From NCBI RefSeq assembly GCF_910592395.1, contig NC_088326.1:3043001-3107000 (forward strand): a stretch of 64,000 bases of DNA. Direction: 5' to 3'. Shown piece by piece: positions 45,163 through 57,960 of this stretch. Origin of the DNA: Lineus longissimus (taxonomy: Eukaryota; Nemertea; Pilidiophora; Heteronemertea; Lineidae). Made by a program: the position numbers and the translations under genes. Under the pieces are notes generated by a model. It searched no databases. It saw nothing but the letters and a program-made list of their open reading frames with translations, and was not told where the DNA came from. Positions within the stretch are counted from its first letter, which is position 1. The number at the start of each line of letters is the position of its first letter.

Positions 45163-47150
45163 ATGGCATTCAAAGAAGTTTGCCGTCTAGCCTTTTTCTT
45201 TGTTTTTACTCATTTCTGCAAACCGGAGTTCCTGTATTCGAAGTTTCAAAGCTTCCCGATTCGAAATGTGAACGTCCGCCCGGAAGGACCATATACCACG
45301 GCCGAAACGGATTCGGTGTTGTCATGTGCCCTTCTCTGCCACCTGGCGGCAGAATGTAGGACTATGGTCACCTCCGTGGGCAGAAACGGGAGAGTATCCT
45401 GTCGACTCAGTCACAACATCTGCCTGAGCGTCGCCACTGGATGTAACCAGACGACTGGTTCAGAGTTATCTTTTATCGTGGTAAGTCGATAGAATTTTAA
45501 TGCCATTGCCAGGATGAACAAATTAGTTATACTTGGCGTACGTTACCTCTAACGGGTTTAATATGTAAAGAGCAATCTCTAGTGAACTCACACAACTGTT
45601 TGACATGGGGGAGCCCCCCAAACCCCCGTCCTTCTGACATATATAGCCAGTACATTGGGGGATGAGTCCCCCAAACCCCCTCCCCCGTTCTCTGAAAGTG
45701 ACAGGTTTTAGTCAGTTCATTGGGGGGAAGGCCCCCCCCAACCCCCCCCATTGGACTCTAAAAATAGAATTCCTTGGAGACGCTGAACAATAAGGCCCCA
45801 TAAAGAAATAGTCCCCGCCCCGGTAGCTGTCTCATATCTGCTGGAAGAAGCAGCTCTTTGTGGTAAATAATAATTGAATGCATGTCATGACACCCAGGAG
45901 CTTTTTCTCATTTCTGAAACAGTTGCATGGTTGGAATGAATTTCCAAATCAGTCCGTCAAATCTCTATCCAAATGGAACTTTAAGACCACTCTATAATTG
46001 TGCAGTAGTGTTAAAACTGACTTTTTGAAGTAAAGTACGTAAATCGAGAAGAAGAGGACGTTTGCTTCGTCTGCAATGAAATGTCACAACTGTCTCCGCC
46101 GACGTTGTTGTCCTTCATGTTCTAGCAGACGATTTTTAGATACACTTCAAGACAGTGGCGCCGGTGTGAATAAATCTACTTGCGTGATTGGTCAATGGCT
46201 CATGACGTCATGAAATAATTGCGTCAACAACGGGAATCATGGTAACTGTGGTTGCGGTGCGTCGTGAAAGCAGGATCGGCAAGCGCGGCCCGTATGGAAT
46301 GCAACAAACTGTACCGGAACCGGAACTGTCATGGGTCTGCACAAATTTTTTCAGATTTGATGGACATGATGGATATATGAATTTTGTTTACACTTTATAT
46401 ACACACGTAACCATTACACTCACTACGTTGTGTGAGTTATAAACTGAAGGAGATAACGCCAAGTTAGTAAGTTAACGCCAAGTTAGTAAGTTAACCGCAG
46501 GTTACTAGTAGTTACATGTACTTTCGTGGGGCTAATGTTTTCAAAATTAGCCAAAGAAATCCATACTCACCTCGATTGTGTGTTTTGGCCAAAAAATATT
46601 TGATTACTATTTTTTTCAGATTGACAGGCATACTGAACCATCAACCACTGCCGCGCCAACCATCACTACCAAGCCATCCTCCAATATCAAACCAACAACT
46701 TCCGAGCTGACCACCACTACCGAGCTGACCACCGCTACCGAGCTGACCACCGCTACCGAGCTGACCACCACTACCGAGCTGACCACCGCTACCGAGCTGA
46801 CCACCACTACCGAGCCAACCACCACTACCGAGCCGACTACGACTACCGAGCCAACCACCACTACCGAGCCGACTACGACTACCAAGCCAACCACCACTAC
46901 CGGGCAAACCACCGCTACCGGGCCAACCACCACTACCGAGCCAACCACCACTACCGAGCCGACTTCGACTACCGAGTCAACTACAACTACCGACCCGACC
47001 ACCACAACCGAGCCAACAACTACTGTAACGAAATCGTGCAAGGCTGGTCCACTCTTCAAAGAAAATTTCGCCGAACTCACCGCATGGTGCGAAACAAATT
47101 CGTTTAAATGTCCAGACTGTGGGCTAATCAATGAATGCAAATGCTACTAG
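45163..47150 (+). CDS. secreted PAN-like protein with a Thr-rich repeat stalk, 282 aa
   Basis: Two exons, 45163-45480 and 46620-47150, join in phase 0 (donor GTG|GTAAGT, acceptor TTTTTTCAG). The start gives a signal peptide (MAFKEVCRLAFFFVFTHF). Residues about 40-105 hold a cysteine pattern like a PAN/apple domain (VLSCALLCHLAAECRTMV ... VSCRLS). Exon 2 encodes about 18 repeats of six residues (ELTTTT, then EPTTTT), heavily O-glycosylatable, ending in a small Cys-rich domain (CKAGPLF ... WCETNSFKCPDC...CKCY) and a TAG stop. The layout, a small binding head on a mucin-like stalk, is typical of secreted invertebrate mucus, shell or defence proteins; a precise role cannot be assigned. The start ATG lies 320 bp from the divergent ETS/YY1 promoter. 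Confidence 0.8.
45590..45760 (+). repeat. G/C-rich hairpin repeat, three units
   Basis: Three diverged tandem units of about 58-65 bp each carry a CATTGGGGGA...TCCCCCAAACCCCC hairpin, near 45605, 45654 and 45719. The runs of five to eight G or C could form quadruplexes. It lies in the intron of the PAN-like gene. Confidence 0.75.
46704..47030 (+). repeat. 18-bp coding minisatellite (Thr-rich stalk)
   Basis: About 18 copies of an 18-bp unit, GAGCTGACCACCACTACC, drift to GAGCCAACCACCACTACC after the sixth copy. All stay in frame with the PAN-like protein. Long open frames on the opposite strand here are by-products of the repeat. Confidence 0.9.
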
Positions 47151-50100
47151 TTTAGTAAATCTTTTAAGACGGTGTTCATCTCAATTTTGCTGACATTGGT
47201 CTTCAGTTAGGAAGCATGCATCGTTCTTCAATGAAATCAGAATGTGCAAGTTTCATTTTGATTCGCTGATCCAAAATGTCTCACGCAATGTCAATTTCGT
47301 TTTAAACCTTCTCACTTCTTATTCGCTGACGACTTAGTTTAAAATTTTATGTTGTTTGCACTTTTTGCAATTTTGAATTTTTGATATTCAGGATATGTAT
47401 ATGTTTCGAGGGTAATGGGTGGGGGAGGTTGGAGGGTGGGGGATCCGATCAGCCTGTCGTCCCGATGACGGTATAGGCATATCCCATTCCTATTGTCACC
47501 CTGGAGAACCAGCACCACATTTCCCGACGGAGGATTCAGGAAATGTCCTCCCATCTTCCGAGGTCATATAGCTAACAGGCAGAAAAAGGCAAACTTTCTA
47601 TCGAAATCACAATTAGATGGCCTGTATGGACTCCCTTTGAGCTACAACTTGCAAAGTGGGTACTATACTATAACAGAGATGGCGCAGGGTAGCTCCATCC
47701 GGACGACCGCTTGATCGTGCTTGATCGGGCTACGATCGACCGTTTGAGAATCTTTGATCATGAATGTATTTGCAGTTTTACAAAGTTATTGCAATTTTAT
47801 ATTAATGAACACCTAAGTATATTCATGTACATGTAACATAAACCTACAATCGAGAAGTCTCCTCACATTCATTTTCTGTCAGTAGCGTTTGTCCAAATAT
47901 AAAATTTTTGATAATAAGTTGGCGCAAAGCTGATGAAACGAAGATAAGATATTTTATTCTCCAGGGAGTCTAATCCCTTTAACACCGGTGTCGTCATAGA
48001 CAGCTTGATTGTCCTCATGCACGGCGAACATGGAAGTGACATTGATCCGTCTTCGTTCATTTCATTGGTGTTTAAACCACATTAGTGTACGCAGGACCAC
48101 CGCCTGCTGGCTCCACAGCGCGCGCCTGTAATACATGTATGTTGGGGAGAATTTTCCGATACAATCAAGAGACTGGAGTTGGGAATAGCACCACTGCTTC
48201 TGTTGTGCTTCTGGTCGATGTGGTGAAAGCATGTAGACTTCCAATATCAGATGACAATTTTGCGAGGAGTTAAGACAAAACAGCAGGGGTGATGCTCTAG
48301 CTCAAGGACTAGGTCCCCCGTTGCATAACTTTAGTGGATGCTTCCCAGGACTAGGTTCCCCTTGATTTAGCTAACGGACGTTTCCCTTTTATAAACAACT
48401 GGAATTCCATGTTGGTGTTACTAGGTGTGTACACGTTCCTGTTGCGTGGATGTACATGTACTTAATAATTTCTTGTATGCTATTTCCCCAGGAGTAACCG
48501 GTATCTTAGAATTTAAAGCAATGGGGAATTGGTTTTAGGAACTAAAATTTCTACGGATTAGTGCAATTTGTAGGGGATCTAACATTTTTGTAAGTAATAA
48601 AATTGGAATAAGCACGTTTTTATATGCTCTCGGTCCTACCGTGAGGTGTTTCGGCACTCCGCACGTTATCTCCTACATCAAACTCGTACCACTACGGGCT
48701 GCTGCAAACCATACGGGCGGACCTTAAGCTTTCCTTCGACTCATTTTAGACCTATCTAAAATTTTATTCAAAAATTCTGACTCAACACACATTTTAACAT
48801 ATCTATATTGTCAAATTGCACCTCTCTAGCTGGCTTTGATTATACATTTTCTCTGCATGTAATTTTCTAAAATATCAAAACTGCATGCTTTTGCCTGGCT
48901 TTCTGCTTGGGCTTGCTTAAAATGTACTGCAAATGTAGGTTTTATAGAGAATTACATGATAAGTTTATAACGTTTCATCTACAGTGTCCCTGGTCACGCT
49001 TTCGCCTTCATTACATTCCTGCATTGGGAGGGGGTCATCCACGGACAAACCGGTGTGACAGCGGATATAGTCCCCCTGGAGTCATAGTCCGGTAGCATTG
49101 TATTTGATCAATTAAGCAGCATGATCTATTGTACCGCTAACCCTAACCAAAACATTTAGCAATGCGGGCTATTGTTACACGGACTATCAGCCCTAGGACT
49201 GCTATCCCTTGCACACCGGAACACCTCCTCGGACTGGATACAAAAATACCCTGCTGTTCATGTCGTCTTTCGAGTACGGATTGGAAGTGTTCGCGGTGGA
49301 GCACTAAGTTGAGTCCTGCTGAAAGGTTTCAGGATAGATTAAAGTTAGGATAACCAGCCGGTACCGTTGACTGGTAGACTTAAATCCCCCAAAATTTGAT
49401 TTTCTAAACTTTAATAAATTACCAAGCTGCTCTCTACAATTGCCAAATCTTTCTGCTGAAAGATAGCTCTGTTAATGTACAATAGTGAAAGCATATCACA
49501 TAAGCTACCACGCACAGAAAACAGAAAACGATCATCGACGTGCTATAAAAGTTTGAATGGCCATTCAACTTCATAGCATTGAAATATGCATGTAAATATC
49601 TTGAAAACCTATAATGATTATAATGGGATTCCGCGATCAATACAGCGAATAAAAGTCGGTGAAATTAAGAAGTCCTTAACCATCAACAATTTTTTAAGTG
49701 GTTTGATTGATCGATAGAACGTTTAAAACATATCAATATCATTATACGCGCGGACGGATTACTGCACATGTATGTATAGATACATGTAGCTTTCATGTGG
49801 CTTGACTGTACTGTACATTTTATGTGTACTATACGCGTACATTGTATTCCGCGCACGTGGGAGGACATGTAGGTGTTGTGTGTGCGCGTGTGTCACCAGA
49901 GTAGTATGGCCAACCGCTTTCGTTGCTTTTGATAGCCAACAACTCTTCACTGAAGAACGGCGCTGGACTTCCCTGTATTGCAATTTGATTAAATAGTAGT
50001 GGACCTCCGAATAAGATCACGATGACCCCATATATAAACGTCTAGACCCTCCAACTGGACATTCACGGTTACTCTGGGTCGCTGAGAGGGAAGGTCTGTT

Positions 50101-51210
50101 TTGAGCTGAAGAATCAGCAGCGTCAATTCGGACATTCAAGTAAAGATCGCCCTCTCAATAAGCCAATGTTCGTATGTAGTGGCATTATTCCGCCTAGCCC
50201 ATGTCAGGGAATTCCCTTTACCTTAATTCGTACAGGGATCGCCTTTACATATTTTACTCTGTTACATACATGAACATGTACACGTAGGTAAATGTACTGC
50301 ACATAGAGCAGCAACCCCGTTAGGTCATGTCGTGTCTCAGGATTCCCCAAGCGTATGGAGACCTATTCTTTCAGTCTCGTTAATTAACCGAAACCCAGAA
50401 TGACTGTCTCTAGAGGCCATTCGTCTAAAGTGCATCCCTCAGAACCATAGTGACAACTTGGCATCTAGGTGGCCAGGTTGATAGTACCATTGCTAGCCAC
50501 TACGCGCCGCCACATGTAGCATCACACTAAAACTGAGCTCTAAATGATTTTCGCTTGTGTTGCGAAGCAGTTTTGGACATTGCTTGCGAATTTCAGTTAA
50601 GCACACGGTTGCGTTCCGTTCTTATGTAGTTTGTTGCAGCCTAGGAATTTGTCAATGATTGTCTTTGGAGAAGTGACGGTCCCACTGGAAATCATTTTCA
50701 TTCGAATTACCAACATATCTCGATGCCAAGCTTGTCCCTCTCTATTCGAGTATCCATCATGGTCAGCTATATGTTGACAAAAAAACCCTCTTAAACTCCC
50801 CAGTAATGCAACAAGTGACAACCCTAACCTCAACACGCTCAATGTGCATGTAACGACGTTGTAAAACACTGCACACAACTCGATCAATACATCGGACCAG
50901 CAAGCACTACAGTAGCACACGAGCCAGAATCCTACGGTATATTTTTATCAACAGCAAACTCTGCTGGGTTGGAGAGCACTTGAGGGAGTTGGAACCGTTT
51001 CTGGCTCATGTACAGGATTTATGAATAGTACATTCGTATGCGGTGAAACCAGTGTTTGCCCAGTAAATTCGTTCGTGGTCCTCTCTGAATAATTGTCGCA
51101 TCACTTGTATATATGGCTACTTCACGTAATTTCAAATTCACATTGAGATGGTTTATATCTTGTCCGTGGCTGTCGTTATCTTGAAGGATGGCTGGGGATT
51201 TCTAAGGCTA
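47151..51210. other. gene-poor stretch
   Basis: No exon could be supported. The phrases CGGATATAGTCCCCCTGGAG and CATAGTCCGG near 49061-49092 look like part of a repeat. A TATA-like CCATATATAAACG is at about 50028, without an identified gene. The rest looks unremarkable. Confidence 0.4.
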
Positions 51211-51580
51211 GGTTTACATATCTAGATTTCACATTGTCACCACAAGTCACTTCCTAAGAACGGTTACATAAGATTCACGATGTCACCTGTCACTGTCGTG
51301 ACATGTTTTAAGTCTGAGGCGGCCCGGAGTTTGATAGGATTCATGTTGTCACTTGTCACGGCCTTGAAAACACGATGTGTTATGAGGGTGAAAAGTGACA
51401 TCGTGAATCATATGTACTCCGTTCTTTGAAAATGACTCGTTCGTTCTTCATGTCACGCAGGAAAGGTGGACACTGACAGATTACCGTGGAAAACGTTAAT
51501 TCTAAACAATTAACGAACGTGGCCATGACAAGTGACACGTACTCGTAAACCAGAGCGACAGCGTGGATCATATGTAAACC
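51211..51580. mobile_element. about 370-bp TIR element (GGTTTACATA family)
   Basis: Left end GGTTTACATATCTAGATTTC, right end GATCATATGTAAACC, inverted with mismatches. Internally it has several GTCACTTGTCA and GTGACATCGTGAATCATATG phrases in both directions, so it is a diverged composite palindrome. Confidence 0.6.
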
Positions 51581-51621
51581 CGAGCTTATTGCCATAATTA
51601 GTTTACTATCTCATCACTCAC

Positions 51622-51885
51622 ACCCGGGTCTGAATGATCCAAGTAGGGCGTATACAGACAGGCAATGATCCCCAAACGCGAGTTGTCGCTAGAGGTAGCG
51701 TTTTCCGTGAAACACACCTCCACCATGGCGTAGTCGACAGGGGAATTTTGAGGAGTTGTAGGCCGAATATTGGCAACAACTCGCCGAATCGGCGAGAACT
51801 CACCGTTCGACGAACCTTGCTTTACTTGTAAATTCTCGTCAGAACTCGTAACATCTTCAAACCTGATTAAACTGTCGTACAGCAT
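51622..51885 (-). CDS. possible first coding exon of an unrecognised gene
   Basis: An 88-codon frame starts at 51885 (MLYDSLIRFEDVTSSDENLQ) and reaches a canonical donor (GGGT|GTGAGTG) in phase 0. The composition is protein-like, with acidic and polar residues and a central hydrophobic phrase (YAMVEVCF). No family is recognised and no following exon was found between 47.2 and 51.6 kb, so this may be chance. Confidence 0.3.
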
Positions 51886-54580
51886 GCTCGATGGTGTTCA
51901 GTGGTGCTGTAATGAGCGTTTGGGGTGACAAGTGGTTGTTTACTATGTCCGAAGGAGGGACGACCGGGTGATTAAGAGAGCAGGTGTTTTTCGGCGGAGG
52001 CTGACATAGCATTTTACTCTTTAAGCCGGAAATCTTTTAGGTAGTCCTATTCTGCAAAACGTCTGTAAACACAAAGGAACAAATTGCACTTCGTATCCGC
52101 GGATTCGCGTGAATGATATTTTACAACGCGGAAAGCGTTCGACCAATAACTCTCTATGTTTATTTTTCTTGTTTCCGAAGATAGGCAGAATATTAACTGG
52201 GGGCTTTTAGCGATGAGATATTGTCTTCCGGCGATACATTTCTCAGGAAATTGTCTCGATATTGTCAAAGTTTTACGACTTTCCGTTAAGGCATTAGGCA
52301 TGATAAGGCAGCTGGGGTGGAATGGCAATTGGACAGATTACTAGAACAACAAATCTTCCAAGAAGTCTTACCTAGCTATATAACCACATAACCACATCAC
52401 TATGTGTGGTTCTTGAGAAATTGTTTCGTCTAAAGGCATGTAGTTTTTGGAAAACCATTTCACCTGAAGACATTTCTGCTTTTCCCCTAAATTTTGTGAT
52501 TTACAGATAAATACGGCTATGATAATAATGATAATGATAATAATATTGAGTTCTTACAATAGCGCTTTCCAGATTTCTTTGCTCAAAGCACTTTTGGGGT
52601 ACCATCGTCCCAAAAATTGAAATCCATCTTTTGATTCAAGGCGCAACCAGAAGGCGTTCATTTCCACTCGAACCACATGAGGGGTTTTAACGCTATCGCG
52701 GGCCGCGAGTCGAACCCGAAACCTATTTATCATGAGATCCCGCTCTTCTACTGCGCTCCCGCTGCGTAACACATCGTCATGGAATCTAAACAAATTGTGG
52801 TAATTTGTATTTTGCTATTTAAAAGTACTGATACATGTGCCTCACTGTCGGTTATAAAATACAAATTGTCACATTGTATTACCAAAATGATGCCTCACTG
52901 TCAGTTCAATATAGGAAGCAGACAATACATCGCGTGTACAACACTTTTTTCAACACAGCAACCAAAGTCTTGGTTTCAGAGCTACAAATTGATGTAAACA
53001 CTAGGATGCTTGTTCGCCAATATCAGTTCGTACCATTCTGTATTCATAGCCAACATACACACCCGACATGGTTCCCAAAGTCTCATCGATTCACATTAAC
53101 GCACAGCGCAGTGAATGTTTCGGCAATTTAGGAGGCAGACAATTTCTCACTCTGGATCAATCCGGGAGTTTAAGTTTTACTCAATATTTGAAACACTGTC
53201 GACCACACATCCAGGGTAATGTAACACGTTTATAAAATAGATCGTCATTCATTTTGTTAATTTGTATTCTTTTAGTGACAGCTGATTCCCTTTCAAATCA
53301 AAATATACACAAATATAGCCTATGTTCGCAGTTTTTCGTGACTCGATGTTAGATGCCAAAAATACGCAAAAAGGTCCTCGCAAATTTGTCGGTCAAAAGT
53401 AAATATATCCTACGATGTTGAGGATGGTGTGCTGTTATAAGCAACCAGTTTACTATAGTGTCTTCTAAATAATAAATGAAGCAAGGTTGTTAGCATAACG
53501 TATGGGGTTTTCTCATGGGAGTTGTAAAGAAAATGAGATGGGACAGGAAAACCACCAGGCTTGTTAACCCTTGTACCCATAAACATCACTTCATACTGTC
53601 GAATCGTTAAAAGGACGCGACGAATACGTCTGCATTGGAAAAAGTAAACCCTCCTGTACGAAGTCTACCAGATTGAGCCAGACACCAAAACACGTGACAT
53701 GATGGCCCAGCCACAGCATATTGGACAATTCATTACTGTTATCAGTAAAATTACAATTACAAATTGTCCCCATCGACCTCTAGCGGATATCGTTCCGCAA
53801 GTAATGGTCCACATCGTTGCCGACGATCAGGAAGATAGCGATTGATCCGTTAAGGTAATTACGCCGCGAAGTGTCCAAGGTCTGATGTTTCTCGAGGGAG
53901 ATCGACAGGGATAGATATCGGTCCATTCCCGCCGTTGACACCGAGGAATTCAAATCAGGTTGGTGGGACCAGTTCAATCACCGGAGGTGCGATCGATCGG
54001 AGGGATGGAGATCTGCGCCGACTGGCTATTAACACGAAAGAGTGTTTCCCATTCCATTTGTTGAATTCTAATATATGTGTTTATTTCCTCCTAATGGAAG
54101 AAATGTTATAGGTTACAGACTACAAAAAATAAAATTCAGGTGCGAGATACAAAGTTACCATAAAAACAAAACAAAGCATTTGGGCAATTCATTCCCGTTG
54201 ACACATAAACATTCGAAGATGGTATTTTTCAATCTAGTATTCGCCAATAGTCGGCTCCCGAAAGCCTATTCCCTACCCAAGACGGTCGTATCGATTGGGC
54301 GACGCAGTAAGCTCTTGAATTCTAAATTCGTCCGGCATCTCTGGCGTGGGAATCCCAAATTCAAATCCTACACACGTGAGGCTCTATTCAGGGATGTTTA
54401 CCTCCAGACAATCCAATTGACAATATACCCGTCAATGCTGTCGCATTATTCTCTGGCGATATCTCTACGTATAGTTGGTTGAAGCTGAGGCTGATATATA
54501 GAAGATATTGCTCCCTACCCAATGCCATGAGCTGCCCACTTTCAGAAAGAAAGGTTAGTATTTAACTTCTGAAAAATCCT
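51886..54580. other. gene-poor stretch
   Basis: Apart from the SINE at 52555-52775 I see no supported feature. Open frames of 60-135 codons (for example 54075-54482 plus) have no recognisable motifs. Confidence 0.4.
52555..52775 (-). repeat. tRNA-derived SINE
   Basis: On the minus strand an A-box-like AGCGCAGTAGAAGAGCGGGA is followed by a B box GGGTTCGACTCGCGG. The tail ends in GGAAAGCGCTATTGT with an inverse AGTGCTTTGAGCAAAG, as in many SINE/LINE 3' ends. Confidence 0.6.
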
Positions 54581-54594
54581 TTAATGGCTTTTTG

Positions 54595-54750
54595 GCCAAC
54601 TCATTCACCCCATATGGGTTTTTCGGTAGAACGAAAAACCCCAATGGTGTATGTGATTGCGAATATCCTCTACGGGTTTTTCGTTTTTCGAATCACTTCA
54701 CTGAAAAACCACTGCGCGGTGCCTAAAAACCATAAAGGTTTTTTTCAAGA
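54595..54750. repeat. cluster of GGTTTTTCG / CGAAAAACC words in both directions
   Basis: GGGTTTTTCG or its inverse occurs about six times in 150 bp (GGGTTTTTCGG, ACGAAAAACCCC, GGGTTTTTCG, TGAAAAACCAC, CTAAAAACCA, GGTTTTTTTC). No element boundaries are clear. Confidence 0.55.
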
Positions 54751-55401
54751 CCTCAATAAATACCTTATTTCGTTTCTAAGAGTGTTTGCTGCATCCTAAG
54801 CGACTCGTGGTCCTAATCCTGCGTCTGGAGTCTTCTTGACACTTGAAGATCAGTTGCCTGTCAGTTGATGATACTGGTGTCGCTTTTTTCCCTTGTCAAT
54901 GCCTAAAAGCAACCGAATGCAGTTGATAGCAGTCCAATGCCGAACGCTGTTAGTGTTAGGTAGACGGTGACCGCAAACAACTGTATTCAGCGACAGCGCT
55001 TGTAGTCGAGTCGTTTGGGAATAGAGCACCTGCGTCCGTCACCTTCAAGCGTATCCGAACAAAGTATCTGTCCGGCCCGTTACTGAAAGAATCCGCTGGC
55101 GCTATCAATTGCACATCCTGGAATGTCAAGAAACTGAGAGTGTCCCAAGGAATACGTCACATTAAAACTTTCAAATTGATTTTGAATTGAAACTGTGTCC
55201 AATAAATCACCAAAAAAAACCAAACACCACCCACACAATATTTTTAGTGTAAAATGTGTCTTTTAATTATTTTATAGCACAAGTCACAAACCCTTCGTCG
55301 GAATTTTTTCGGGGAACACTGTCTACTGTTACACCGGAAAGCCTTCTCACTAATTTCTCTCAGCTGGCACTTTTACCGGAAGCTAACTGATAGCATCGTT
55401 C
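54751..55401. other. non-coding stretch
   Basis: No gene or repeat recognised before the MITE copy at 55402. Confidence 0.4.
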
Positions 55402-55772
55402 AATAGCATTCCGCGAAGATGACGTCACTGCAGCTGCTGCCCTCTATTTCCCAATCGCTGAATTACAGGCAATGTCGGACAAACATGCGGTTTCGTAATG
55501 GCTTCAGGTTTTCTAACTAGGGCAGTTAGGATCAATCTGGCACATGTCCGAGTGTTGGAAATACTACATAATTGTTCTGAATATTTCTCTCTCTGACTCT
55601 ATGGTATCATTCATGCTAAAAACAATGCAGGGTCAAAGATAATTGACTTTGAAATAAGCTCAAATGCGTAGAAATAAGTGTCCATGTCCGACTGTCACGT
55701 GACTAAAACGTCATCAATATCTTATTCAAATGACCTTGTGAGCTATAAAAAGTAACTTCGCGGAATGCTATT
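55402..55772 (-). mobile_element. 371-bp TIR element (MITE), copy 2
   Basis: Same TIRs (AATAGCATTCCGCGAAG and inverse) and same length as 2516-2886, in opposite orientation. The two copies differ by scattered substitutions only, so both are fairly young. Confidence 0.85.
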
Positions 55773-57680
55773 CATTAAATTAACGCCAATTATATACATG
55801 TAGCTATGTTCGCGATGACAATAGCATGGAAGCTGTTGCTGATGCTTTAATACAAAACACACTGATCTATTGAATGACGAGTTCCCGTTTCAATTTACAT
55901 ACAGATTGATTAAACCATTAAATCGTCCCATTATACGAGGAGAAGGCTCGGCGTACAGGCGAAAAACACATGATGGTGTCAGTGTATCCGGGCTTTAAAG
56001 ATTTATGGCAACACATTGAAGTAATTACATTGTAAAGTTAATAATGTCTGCTGTAAATGGCGTATCACACCGGAGCTGTAATCCCAGATGTTTGACTTCA
56101 ATACGATTCTGGTCCATCGCGGGTTAACCTGAATTTTGCAATTTGACTGTCCTGTCATTGGCTAAAAGTTACCGTTGGGGCTTAAAGTGGTAGATTTGCG
56201 ACATATACATGTACATGTAGTGTGATGTCTATGGCGCTAAATCAACGATAAAGTCATTGTCCAATTAGTTGCATCACATCTTCTGGAAAATCAATGCATG
56301 GTATACTTATGTGCATTGCTGCAATCAGATTCTATGTAAACATTGACCGAGCAAGCACTCGAGCGAAAGTAGTTTCGAGGCCAAAATTGATAATTTTCTG
56401 TTACACGGTAATCTTTTACATTACGTCTATTTGCCATTACGGTTAAGACCGGTCGACCCCCATGAAAGCTATTTCGTGGGGGGGTCGATGTTATCAACGT
56501 TTTCCTGATAACCCTTTGATAAGACTGGAGCAGAATGGGAATTTAGGCCTAGGTGTGACCGGGCATTGTTTAAAGACAATAGAGCGCGTATTGTGCTAGG
56601 CCTGAATTCTTTTAACTGCGAGGTAAGAAGCAAGATATTAGCGCAATGTAACTTTCTTGCTTCAAATGATCGGTCAGTGTGTGAACAAACGAGGATGGTT
56701 TCACGCACCAAACTAAATTATATACCAGAACAACAGACCAGACCGCTCTGCGTCATCAAGACTAGACGCGTCGTTTGAATACATATAGAATACATAATAT
56801 AGATAATAGACTTGGTTTGAATGTCCATGTTTACTTGTACGGTGGCTGGGAAAGGATATCACATGATTTTATTAACATTAGAAAAAAACTAGATAGTATC
56901 TCGATCATCGATCGACTTTTTTATCTCGGGCGATTGACATACAATAAGTCGATCGCCGGAGATATTCATCTCGATCGGCCGAGATAATGGGTGATATGAA
57001 TAAACACTAGTAAATGCTTTTACTTCTATTTTGTACAGAAATGCCTAGTGTAAATGTACGTGAAGTTTTAAGTAAAAGCATTTCCTAGTCTTTATTCATA
57101 TCACCCAATATCTCCATCCATTTCTTTCATGTAAATATAATCTGCTGCGAATTTCTCGCAGAATTCTTAACATAAATTTACAATACGCACTCAGGTAACT
57201 ACGGAGAGAGAAACATGGCGATTTTATTGGATAAAGAGCAATTTGGGAACAAACTACTGCATAAATCAAAGACTCTGTACGAACTGCTCTGGTGCTTTTT
57301 TTCGGAATGACGAGGTGTAGGAACACCATTTTAACCTGATAGCTCATTTTTACAACTTAGCTACAAACTCATCCGAAATTCACAACACTTACCAAGATAA
57401 CGCGACAAGCGCCTAACATGATGAAATAATAAAGTAGGTCTTTGAACGGATTGGGCGTTTTAGAGTGTTATGTCGATAATGATGAACTTGGCAAAAAAAT
57501 GTAATTTGCTAAGTAATCTCGACGCATTACATGCTACTCTCTAAAGGACGATGTGAACGGGTATAACACGGATATTGCTCTTGTTGTTAATCAGTCAAAA
57601 TGCTTTAGCAACATCATCAGAAATTCACGACGCGTTCTCTAAGACGCTGCAAGATTAACACGAAGAACTAATGAAGAGGC
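55773..57680. other. gene-poor stretch
   Basis: Contains the MITE at 56988-57107 and, just before it, a short palindrome (GGCGATTGAC...GTCGATCGCC, about 56930-56957). No exon supported. Confidence 0.4.
56988..57107. mobile_element. 120-bp palindromic MITE (TGGGTGATATGAATAAA family)
   Basis: Ends TGGGTGATATGAATAAACAC and GTCTTTATTCATATCACCCA; internal AAATGCTTTTACTT / AAGTAAAAGCATTT are inverted too. Same family as 25152-25265. Confidence 0.8.
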
Positions 57681-57689
57681 TTTGCCTTG

Positions 57690-57790
57690 TATCTTCAGCT
57701 AATAGTCCCATTGGGTGGAAGGCCATTTACGTGGACGGGATACTGGAGAACACGGGGTGTGTTACCGTTATCTGGTCCCCATGCTAATTC
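57690..57790 (+). pseudogene. decayed duplicate of the SLC22-like first coding exon, copy a
   Basis: It keeps the acceptor TATCTTCAG and GGCCATTTACGTGGACGGGA, against GGCCATGAACGTGGACGGAG in the real exon. The start ATG has become ATT. Translation gives VDGILENTGCVTVIW, against VDGVLKEAGGYGRYQ. Confidence 0.65.
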
Positions 57791-57840
57791 ACATCCTCAG
57801 GATGCTATTTCAAAAAACCCTTCTTCCGAATTTCAACCTT

Positions 57841-57960
57841 TATTTCTTCAGCTAATAGTCCCCCCGGATAAGAGGCTATTAAGGGGCATGGATCGCGACA
57901 CTGAAGGATACGGGATGGAGCGTTACAAGCCGGATGCGATGTTACTAAAAACCGCCCACT
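57841..57960 (+). pseudogene. decayed duplicate of the SLC22-like first coding exon, copy b
   Basis: It has the same acceptor context (TTTCTTCAGCTAATAGTCCCC), then ATGGATCGCGACACTGAAGG. The reading gives EGYGMERYKPDAMLL, against GGYGRYQSYMLIL in the real exon, then stops. The flanking CCTCAGGATGCT phrase is shared with 58290. Confidence 0.6.

Noticed and set aside
46616-47140. 174-codon minus-strand open frame (Val/Ser-rich)
   Set aside because: It is the antisense shadow of the Thr-rich minisatellite in the PAN-like gene.
54075-54482. 135-codon plus-strand open frame
   Set aside because: Basic, unremarkable composition; no motif and no exon partners.
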